From Adiantum capillus-veneris (lineage: Eukaryota > Streptophyta > Polypodiopsida > Polypodiales > Pteridaceae): 64,000 bases of DNA. How positions within the stretch are numbered: position 1 is the first letter of the stretch; every line of letters begins with the position of its first letter. Where the stretch lies: NCBI GenBank assembly GCA_014529385.2, contig CM043965.1:67325690-67389689 (forward strand), given 5' to 3'. A program made the translations under genes and the position numbers. Of the stretch, positions 55,357-64,000 are shown in pieces. The notes under the pieces were generated by a model. It did no database searches and was not told where the DNA came from. It saw only the letters and a list, made by a program, of their open reading frames with translations.

Positions 55357-58300
55357 ACAAGCGTGCCATCTGATCAGATTTTATCTTCTTCCTGACAGGG
55401 ATAAAATGGGCCTGCTTGCTGAACCTGCAAATAATGGTCCATATACCATCATTCCCTGTTGGCGTCCTTGGAAGATCAAAGATAAAGTCCATAGCAATGC
55501 TTTCCCATGGCTTATCCGGAATCGGGAGTGGTTGTAACAACCCTGGTGCCTTTTGCCTGTCATACTTGACCTTTTGGCAAACTATGCATGCTCGCACAAA
55601 GGCATCCACATCTCTCCTCAAGGTAGGCCAATAGAAGAACGTCTCTACCGCTTTAACTGTTGCATCAATGCCACGATGCCCTGCATACGGTGGGACATGA
55701 CTCTCTTCCATGACCTTATGTCGCAGTGGCCTAGTGACACAAAGTCTGCCATGCATCATCATAAAACCATCTCTGAGGAGGTAGTGCTCGTGATGTTGCC
55801 CCTCTTGTAACTGTTCAAAGATCCTTGCAAAATCTTCATCAGCAGTATACTGTTCCTTCATGTCATCTAACTCATGATGATAAGGAATTGACACAGCTGA
55901 AATTTGTGGCTTTCTTGATAACGCATCAGCCACAACATTCTTCTTACCTTCCACATGCATAATCTGGAAGTGGAACATGGAAAGAATGTTTGCCCATCGC
56001 ATATGCTTTTCGGATAACTTTGACTGTGTCAAGAAGTATCGCAAGGTCTGATGATCTGTTTGGACAACAAAATCAACACCTAAGAGGTAGTGCTTCAAGC
56101 TAGAAAGCGCATGAATCACGGCCAAGAGCTCTTTCTCATAGACTTGCATAGTCCTCTCTGACCCTTGCAAAATTCGGCTTTCATAAGCTACTACACGTCC
56201 ATCTTGCATTAGCACTGCTCCGATGCTACTGCCACACGCGTCACACTGGACCACAAATGACTTCCTGAGATCTGGCAAAACAATAACTAGATCTGAAGTC
56301 AACTTTTCCTTTAAGAGACTAAAAGCTGAAATCTCTTTTTGGGTCCATCTGAAAGTGACCTCTTTCTTTTGCAATGCGTGAAGAGGCGATGCTATCTCTG
56401 CAAAATTTTTGATAAACCTTCTATAGTAGGAACACAATCCCAAGAAGCTTCTGACATCGTGCACAGTCTTCAAGTCTCGCCATGTCTTGATAGCTTCGAC
56501 CTTTGCAGGATCCATTCTAACACCATCCTTTGAGACTATGTGGCCCAGAAAGTGGATCTCTTCGAGGAAGAATTCACTTTTCTTAGGATTGACAAGTAAC
56601 CTGTGACTGCGCAGCTCTTCGAACACAATGGTCAAGTGACGCATATGCTCCTCTTCATTCTTCGAATACACAAACATGTCATCGAAGAATGTTCCAACAA
56701 ACTGTTGATGCGAGCGGAAAATCCGGTCCATCATTCTGTTGAACGTGGCAGGAGCATTTGTTAGCCCAAACGGCATCACTAGAAACTCATAAAGACCAAA
56801 TGTCGTTCTAAACGCAGTCTTATGCACATCCTCTGGGCTTATACGAATCTGATGGTACCCACTCTTAAGGTCTATCCTGCTGAAAATTGCAGCACCCTCT
56901 AAACGATTGAGAATATCATCAATGCGAGGAATAGGAAACCTATTCTTGATGGTATTCTTATTCAACGCACGGTAATCAATACACATGCGCCATGAGCCAT
57001 CCTTCTTCTGCACTAGGAGCACTGGGGAGCAAAAGGGTGAAGAACTAGGCTGAATCAGCCCCTTCTCTAATAACTCCTCAACCTGGCCCATAATCTCTTT
57101 CTGCTGCGCCGCACTAACCCTGTAGGGAGGTCTATTTGGTGGGCTACACCCTGGCACCAAATCTATCCGATGGTCCTCAGGTCTCTCTGGCGGCAATTGC
57201 GACGGTAATGAATCAGAAAAACAGTCACTAAACTTTTGCAAAAATGATGACCTTTCTTTATCTAACACAGATAAATTTGACTGATCATTATCTGAGACAT
57301 CACGTGCAAAAATCAGGTACACAGAAAGATGATTCTTTATTACAGAAGTGATAGCAGAAGCAGATACAATAGGGACTGACTCTCCTTTAAGCTTTACATC
57401 CAAGATGTGAGTTTTGCCCCTATGCTGTACAATGATCTTTTTGTTGTAGGCATCCAAGACTCCATGCACTCGGAACATCCACGGGATCAACAACAAGGCG
57501 TCACAACCTTCCAGTGGCATGATGTAAAACTCTTCAGTGTCCACATACGACTGAATATGCAGACGCAGTTTTCCAATGATGGGAGTAACACACTCTGAGT
57601 GGCCAGGACATGCCAACCCTGCCTCTGTTGTGTACCCCATCTCTTCAGCTTTGATGCAGAGCTTCATAGTTAACTCTGGTGAGATAAAGTTGGCTTTGGC
57701 ACCTGGATCAAAAAAGATGAGTGCCGTCTGATCCCTAACTTTACCCCATGCCCTGCATAACTCACTGCCATCTGTGCTAGGCCTATCACCCACCGTGTCT
57801 GGCACTAAACCTGCCGTGGGTTTAGGCTTCTTGCCTTTTTGATCTTGTTTATCTTCTGAGTCAGCTGGCCTTTTCCTTTGTGGACAATTGATAGAAATAT
57901 GACCAGGCTGCTCACATATAAAGCATTTGATCTCAGCCATTAGGACCTTCTTTTCCTCGAGCGTCTTGCGCACAAAAGGCTTCCTTTTCTGTTTTCTTTG
58001 CCTGCGCTCCAGAAGTCCCAGCTGAATCCTTGTCTTTGGTGACCTGTTCTAAACCCTGTGAAGCATCAGGAACCGTTTTCACAAAGGGCTTCTTCGCTGA
58101 ATTTTTCTTTTGCTGCCCTCCTTTATCACTGCTCGGAAATCCACTGTCCTCTCCTTTCAACAGGGCAAGACCAGTGTTCGCAACTTCCATAAGCTGAGTA
58201 AGGGTAGCCACTCTGTTCTTTGTACAGTAATCGCGAAGCCCTTTAGGCAACCCACAACAATACTTCTCTATCTGCTCTGTCAGTGGCACAAATCTGTAGG

Positions 58301-59555
58301 AGGTCACTGAGAGTAATGCTTTACAAAACCTCCTATTGTACTCCAGCAAGCTCTTGCACGAAGCTGCCGTAAGCTGGTGCCAATCTGTCAAGACATCGGC
58401 TTCAAATTCATTTGATAGCCAAGCAGATGCAAACATTTGCTTTAAGTAAACCCAAGTGGCGGGTGCCTGTCCTTGCATTAACAATGTCGTCCACCATGTA
58501 AGCGCATTGTCCTTTAAGAAAGTGGCAGCTTTCCTGACATTCGAGGCCTCTGTAAAATTCCCTCCCGCATAAGCTGTATCAAACTGCTGGAGGAAAGTGA
58601 GTGCCTTTGTCTTGTCCTCGAAACCACTGAAGGTACTGAACTTTACTGCTACACCACCTTCTTTGTAAGCCTTCGGCTTCTCTAGTGCCCCCAAGTTGTC
58701 CTACGGAATGGTCTGCATCATGGGCACTGTACTAGGCATGATCGACACGCCTTGGCCATTCACATTTTGCGTAAGAGGTGCGATATCTGGCTGCTGTCCA
58801 GAAAAACCAGCCATGCCAAAATGACCCTGTGGCACCCCAAACTGGCCCTGGTTGCCGTGGAAACCTTGCTGCATGCCGATAGTACCATACATGGGGTTTG
58901 GCATGATGCCTTGCATACCCCCGAACATTGTTCCTGGCATGTACGGCTGACTTCCAGACGCATAACCAGACATACTTTGGAACACTGATCCACCCCCGAA
59001 ATACCCAGGATGTACCGTGGGTGGTGGAAAAACAGAGTGCATAGCCTGGTATCCAGCTCCCTGTCCATTCAAGACAGCATGCTGGCTCTGAAAGGTGGCG
59101 GGCTGAACTGGCATAACCTGTGGAATAGGCGTTCTAGCCACCTGTTCAAGCACGGGAGGAACCTGCTTTGGAGCCCCCGACTCCGCAACATGCGAGTGTT
59201 CCCTTTCCTCCTGCGCCTCATGAAGTACCTGGGCTTGAGCTTCAACAAGCTCCGTACGCGGTGTAGGTTGCCTATTTTGATGTTGCACTGGTGGTGCTTG
59301 CAAGAATTCCATAAACCTCGGATTCTGCACCAGCTGCGAAAAGACATTCACCGCGGCAACTAACTGAGTCTTAAACGCATCATCCTCAAGTTGCCCTGTC
59401 ATAAAGCCCTGTACTACTGGAGGGACATTCACGTTGACAGGAGGTACAGACTGACGTGGCCGTGAGCTCTCGCCAATCTCAAAAACCATAGGAATCTCCT
59501 GCCTGTCCTTTGGAGAGGAACCCTCTTCCATAATTCCCTTCCCCTTGTCGGCCAT
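55357..59555 (-). pseudogene. E2 gag-pol, 5' part (right of the E1 insertion)
   Basis: ATG at 59555 (MADKGKG). A Tyr-to-stop change near 58700, just before DNLGALEKPKAY, breaks gag, and a 1-base shift near 57970 precedes the zinc knuckle CFICEQPGHISINC. After that the frame is open to 55362. It contains protease (FFDPGAKANF, the same DPG as in E1), RT (GTFFDDMFVYS), RNase H (QCDACGSS), the H2C2 finger and the first part of integrase, ending at RKKIKSDQMARL where E1 entered. With the piece at 45737-46666 this is a full-length but inactive element, related to E1 at subfamily level with a different LTR start. Confidence 0.9.
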
Positions 59556-59653
59556 AGTGTAATCCCCGCGTTCTTGCACTGTGTGTCTTTACCCTGAACA
59601 ATCCAGGCTCACTCTTTGAGGAAAAAGTGATTGATGTCCCGGCAATGGAACCA

Positions 59654-61127
59654 TGAAACCGGCCCGTAGGGCGGTAGGCGTTGGCTTTCACCCGAAATTC
59701 TTTACTTTATACACACACACAGAGCACTTTGCAAAGAGAACCTGCGACGGGAGTTAACACTTGAATACACACACGGCTCGGAAGCTAGAATGCTCCGAGC
59801 AGACGCCGACAACCTGTAAGCCCCAAAATTGGCGCCCCTTTCGGTATTTCTTTATTCTTTAGGAGGGTAAATTACAAGGTAAGGTCCTCGGAATCCTTCA
59901 CGTGTATCCACCTAGATACCATTTGATTTGGCCAAATTTCGGCAGCATAACAGCCCCAAAACTTGCGCGAAACCAATTCCCCTGCTGGAACTCGCTTGCA
60001 TTGTCGTATACCCTCTGATTCCTATCCAAAAACAGTAAATTCAGCACGCTGTATTTACTGGTTTTTGCCCTGTTTTCAGCCCCAAACAGTCCCCTAACTG
60101 TCCTCTGCCAGTGGGGCACGATTCCCAATGGTCCTGGCGTCCGTATGGTTGGAAAACAGTGAATTTACAGCGCATACACAGCGCTGATTTTGCACCTGTA
60201 CGGTGAGGTTATGACCCTCACCAGTGCCTACTTTGGAGCAGCAGCTAGCTACCCCTGTTCCTGCTCAAGGAGGCTCTTGCCTCAGCACAAAAGCATGAAC
60301 CCACACAACTGTACATCAGTCAAATGAGTAGCCCTCTTGTGGGGCATCACATAACTGCACGTAGGGGAGAGAGCAGTGTGTAGTGTGCAGGGCATCACTC
60401 CTAGCACCACATTGTACATGAGAGGGAAAGGAAGCACTCCATAGCTCTTAACCTGTGACAGGTTGCAAATGAGGCCTCTCCCAGCTTAAAAATCAGCGCC
60501 CATTTTTCTGCAAGAGGAAAGTTCACGAAAATGTGACACTTGGCGCATTTTCAAGCATTTTCCCGTTTCGGGTTTGCCGCTTAAAAATATCCTGACCGGT
60601 TGCCCAGTTGACTTCGCGGCAGAGTTATAAAATGTTCCCCTAGTCATACCGGAGGTAATGACGCGAACACATTTCACGGCCCAAAATAGCAGTTCCCTAA
60701 ATTTTAGGAGATGCTTCCGTTGGGCTCCCACTGGTCTTCTGACCATCTATCCTCATTGGAGCCGCATCCAAAAGTGCAATGTGACCCAACTGTCGGATAC
60801 TTTTTGTTGGTAGTCCCACCTTGACTTCACGCCTTAATTGAGTTCACTTCCTAGTATCCACCAACTTGCTAAGTGTGACGAGGGGACCTATATGATCTTG
60901 CTCTGAGCCCAGACATCCTGTGACCATACGAATTCCAGTGCCGACCACTTCCTGTCTGCGGGTGAATCTACCGTTCACATTGGCCATACAATGTCCGACC
61001 GTTTGCTACTTCAAAAAGAGGGTCTCAAAACAAATAAAATAAACCCCATTGGAAAGAAACCAACAACCAAGGTTAGCAGTTGCCACATCTCTGTGACATG
61101 GTTAATAACTGCCACGTCCTCGTGACA
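59654..61127 (-). repeat. E2 5' LTR, 1474 bp
   Basis: Matches 44004-45479 closely. Edges are GTGACA at 61127 and TGAAACCGG at 59654 on the plus strand. The 3'-end motif is at 59831-59856. GTAAT (61128-61132) is the candidate TSD, but its partner is deleted. Confidence 0.9.
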
Positions 61128-62912
61128 GTAATCATCAATGAAAGTCACAAGGTACAGGTAATTGCCCAACGATAGAGTTTGCATGGGCCCACAAACATCG
61201 CTATGCACAAGCTGCAACCTGCATGTGGCCCTAACCGAACCATCCTTTGGAGACCTAGAACGCTGCATTTTACCCAAAATACAGCCTTCACAAACATGTT
61301 TGACAGGTGCTTCAAGAGGCGGCAAAGAAGCAACCATATCAGATTTTTGCAAACGCAACAAACTAGCAAAATTCAGATGACCAAAACGTGCATGCCAAAG
61401 TTTTGCGTCTGAAATGGTCCTTGAATCTGCAAATGCGTTTGCAAAATTTTGTCCACACTTGTCATACAAAGTGAGCTTATAAAGCCCACAACACAAAAGC
61501 CCAGATGCAACAATTTCATCACCAAAACTGAGATCGTGAACTGTACATCTGTCATCCACAAATTTGACTACAAGTCCAAGTCTAGCAAGTGCAGATACAG
61601 ACAAAAGATTCTTCTTAATCCCAGGTATATAAAAGTGCATCAACAAGTGTGAAAGAACTACCATTTGCAACAGTAATCACAATCTTTCCAACTCCCTGAA
61701 CCGGATAAGAGGCATTGTTGACACAAGTGACTGAATTTCCATGAGGGATAGACTCGAGAGAGGTGAACAATTCACAATGTGAGATAATGTGCTTTGTAGC
61801 ACCACTGTCGAAATACCACACATGTGAATCTGCAGCAACTGACAAGCATGCATCATGGACAGCATGATTGTAAGTGCACTCTGCGCTAAAAGCCCATTCT
61901 GCATCAACATCAACAACACAGTCTCCTTTCACAGAAGACTCAACAATGGCTGCATTTGTAGTGGAACCAGCATTTGCAGTGGAACCACCCTCTTTCTTGT
62001 TAGCCTCTTTGGCCTTCAACTTAGGACACTGCTTGATCAAGTGATCATTAGCTTTACAATAATGGCAACGCATCTTCTTTTTGCCCTTATCACCAAAATT
62101 TCCAGACGAATTGCTGCCAACAAAAGCATTAGGAACAGAAGTTTTGCCACTCGCAGCAGAACCATAAGAAGTGGCTGCATTGTTGTTACCACCCTTTCTT
62201 TGAGAAGCAATAAAAGCATGTTCAACTGCACGCTGCCTAGTCCTGTTTTTTCTGGAAAGTGACTCTTGCAACAGCAATGTGCATAATGCATCAAACTTGA
62301 CAACTTCAGGATTTCCTTGGGTCATAAGTCTCCGAGTACTAGCAAAAGTCTGGTAAGAATCAGGTAAGGCATCAAGAACAGTCTGCACAAGGGAATTGTC
62401 TGAAATGACTTCACCTGCAGAAATAAGTTGCTCATTGATATCCTTGACACCAGCAAGGAAAGTGTCTATATCATCTTCCTCATGCATAATCTTCGATTCC
62501 AGCTCTTTACGCAGCAAAGCAATTTTAGCCTCATTGCGGCTTGCATAAAGACCAGCCAAAATATCCGAAGCCTGTTTTGCAGATTTTGTTTAACGAATGT
62601 GAGGAACGATACTGCGCTTCACAGACAACGCAATCGATGCATGAACATGTGCATCCTTTACATCCCAACGAGATTGTTCTGTCGTAGGCAAAACAACTCT
62701 TATAGCAGCAATCCTTGCAGCAAGACCTGCAACATCCTCAACATCGCCTACATCCTCAGAACCAAGACATACATCAATGCCCTGCACAATATTCCAACGC
62801 CCTTTGACACAAGAACATGTTGCATCATGTAAGCCCACATAGGGTAATTGTCCCCATCCAACCTGTCCTCAGCAACAAACATCTTGAACACATCTGTGTT
62901 GTTGTCAGCCAT
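61128..62912 (-). pseudogene. C1 gag, protease and integrase N-terminal part
   Basis: ATG at 62912 (MADNNTDVFKM). A copia gag follows (LDGDNYPMWAY, shift near 62790; stop near 62590; FVKFDALCTLLL-type end), a zinc knuckle CHYCKANDHLIKQC (CX2CX4HX4C), and protease WYFDSGATKHI with an intact DSGA. A shift near 61650 leads to the pre-integrase H-x-x-H / C-x-x-C finger (LWHARFGHLN to CEGCILGK) and the start of integrase (HSDVCGPMQ to VTFIDDY), where E2 interrupts at 61127/61128. Confidence 0.88.
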
Positions 62913-63333
62913 GGTAAATGCTGCATTAGATATGAAAACTGTCCGAAAAGAGGAGAAATGAAGCGGGAACAACACGTGCTATATAGCACAAACCGTAGAA
63001 GACTATAAGACACCTGTTATGCAGAAAACGGCACTGACAGAAATTTTGCACAAAATGACGAAATAGCCTGTGCAATACTGCATGTAGTGGAAATGGAGAC
63101 CTAAATGAGCCCGAATCAGAAATCTGAGCAGACTGAGCTCTACGAGCTCAGTCTGAAATATTTGTCGACCTGCGACGAACGCTTGCCAAAGCTCACTAAA
63201 ATCGAAGAAAGTGAGCAGGCGTGTGCTGGAGCAGCTGGCGACTAAGCTCGGGAGGACGCAACCTGCTCTGATACCAATTGCTAGAGCAGTTGGCGACTAA
63301 GCTCGGGAGGACACAACCTACTCTGATACCAAT
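62913..63333 (-). other. C1 5' leader and primer site
   Basis: The primer site lies at 63321-63331 (CTCTGATACCA, the Met-tRNA type). A near-duplicate block (GCGACTAAGCTCGGGAGGAC) occurs twice at about 63237-63313, each followed by the primer-site sequence, so the leader is partly duplicated. Confidence 0.75.
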
Positions 63334-63560
63334 TGTTGGAATTAGGGTTGCAGAGAAACGCACTCAGCTTGGAGAAGACGAAGGAAGCTCAAGGCACACA
63401 ATAGAGAGTGTGTTACTTAGTGTGCAATGGAAAGATAGATAGCCCTAGAGTGATGGGCGTATATACAATGCACGTGGGAAAAAACCTCCTAAAGAGGGAA
63501 AAAATGCCCCGACGGTCCTAGTGTGTTCACACATATCACTATCACATGTATATGGTTACA
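63334..63560 (-). repeat. C1 5' LTR
   Basis: 227 bp; starts TGTTGGAATTAGGG on the plus strand and ends GGTTACA. Pairs with 38707-38930. Confidence 0.88.
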
Positions 63561-63917
63561 TCGTTGTCATTATCGTCGACACAGAACCCATCAATACCTC
63601 AACACACCTTAGTACCCCGCCATACCTCAGTACCCAGTAGTACCCAACATCAGTAGCATCAATACCATTAGCATCAGCATCTCAGCATTTAGCATCAAAT
63701 CAAGATAAAGAAAGTACTTGCTCTAGCAACAGAGCAAGAGGGCCCTTGAGGGTTTGGGACCCGACATTCGGTGTCGTCTCTCTTTTCTCTCTCTTTGCCT
63801 ATCTCTCTCTTTTATTCAGTTCAGTTCAATTCTTTCAAGTGAAGTAAAGTGTCCCTTGTGTTTATGCGGAGTACTAGATCCGAGCTAAATCCTTAAACAC
63901 TTCCGCTGCACGTGACA
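63561..63917 (+). repeat. N3 LTR, right part
   Basis: Continues the GTC-rich minisatellite and then matches the 3' part of the N2 LTR (GGGACCCGAC-TCGG, a CT-rich block, GTACTAGATCCGAG). It ends TGCACGTGACA at 63917. With 38312-38706 the LTR totals about 750 bp. Confidence 0.8.
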
Positions 63918-64000
63918 TTGGTATCAGAGTTCTCTGTGTGCTTCGGCTTTGGAACTCAAGGGAAGAACCAAGAACCTCGAGTACCCAAGAACCACCAAGA
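63918..64000 (+). mobile_element. N3 internal start, running off the window
   Basis: The primer site TGGTATCAGAG is at 63919-63929. The following leader (GTGCTTCGGCTT, CAAGGGAAGAACC) matches the N2 leader, so N3 is an N2-family element in the opposite orientation. Confidence 0.75.

Larger units (their letters stand above)
45480..61127 (-). mobile_element. E2: chromovirus interrupted by E1 (coding region plus 5' LTR)
   Basis: 5' LTR 59654-61127, primer site at about 59637-59653 (TGGTTCCATTGCCGGGA on the minus strand), gag-pol 59555 to 45737 with E1 inserted at 46667-55356. The 3' LTR is the shared one at 44004-45479. It entered the C1 integrase gene right after the TFIDDY segment (61128). Confidence 0.88.
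38707..63560 (-). mobile_element. C1: Ty1/copia element, about 225-bp LTRs, filled by nested insertions
   Basis: LTRs at 38707-38930 and 63334-63560 begin TGTTGGAATTAGGG and end in (A/T)ACA. Flanks are TCGTC (38702-38706) and TCGTT (63561-63565), a TSD with one change. The plus-strand copy of the primer site is CTCTGATACCA at 63321-63331. Coding pieces remain on both sides of a 21-kb block (39786-61127) of later insertions. Part of integrase and most of RT are missing. Confidence 0.85.

Noticed and set aside
1-64000. CRISPR arrays, rRNA and tRNA genes, bacterial operons
   Set aside because: None seen. Repeats are minisatellites or LTRs, genes have spliceosomal introns, and tRNA-like strings are only primer sites.

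Overview
The window looks like nuclear DNA of a land plant with a large, repeat-rich genome. The evidence is intron-containing genes with GT-AG splice sites, several plant-type Ty3/gypsy chromoviruses and a Ty1/copia element, Met-tRNA-type primer sites (TGGTATCAGAG), and TTTAGGG-type telomere-like repeats. A fern or other non-seed vascular plant is a guess from the feel of the retroelement proteins, not something the sequence proves.

Layout. 1-10.7 kb: decayed repeats (a ~2.1-2.25 kb unit in three partial copies, an LTR-like repeat, 30-bp minisatellites, a gag relic). 11.48-15.35 kb: the one convincing host-type gene, ten exons with matching phases, 1001 codons, combining a ParB-like N-terminal domain with a C-terminal domain arranged like a beta-class (N4C/N6A) DNA methyltransferase. 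15.4-18.5 kb: mostly featureless DNA with a copia relic. 18.5-20.6 kb: a complete 2.1-kb non-autonomous LTR element (here N2) with target-site duplication (TSD) ACCAT. 21.2-22.0 kb: two exon-like segments on the minus strand, one resembling RNA polymerase II subunit RPB9. 22.4-26.4 kb: a 5'-truncated chromovirus (E4) flanked by CTGCC on both sides. 26.4-31.1 kb: decayed repeats. 31.1-36.6 kb: a broken chromovirus (E5). 36.6-38.3 kb: LTR relics and an orphan gag-like ORF (N4).

38.3-63.9 kb is one nested stack. An N2-family LTR (N3, plus strand, continuing past the window end) is split by a copia element (C1). C1 holds a non-autonomous element (N1) and a tandem chromovirus pair (E3/E2). E2 is split by an intact young chromovirus (E1, 46667-55356). 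E1 has 1472-bp LTRs with four differences seen by eye, TSD ACAAG and one open polyprotein of 1687 codons. A single deletion at 42523/42524 explains the missing parts of N1, C1 and E3.

The autonomous elements (E1 most clearly) probably supply enzymes to short elements such as N1 and N2. N1 carries the LTR 3'-end motif of the chromoviruses, and N1 and N2 share a 52-bp block at the same distance from their primer sites. The best candidates for something undescribed are the ParB-methyltransferase gene, the shared 52-bp block, and the hairpin-repeat arrays inside N1.
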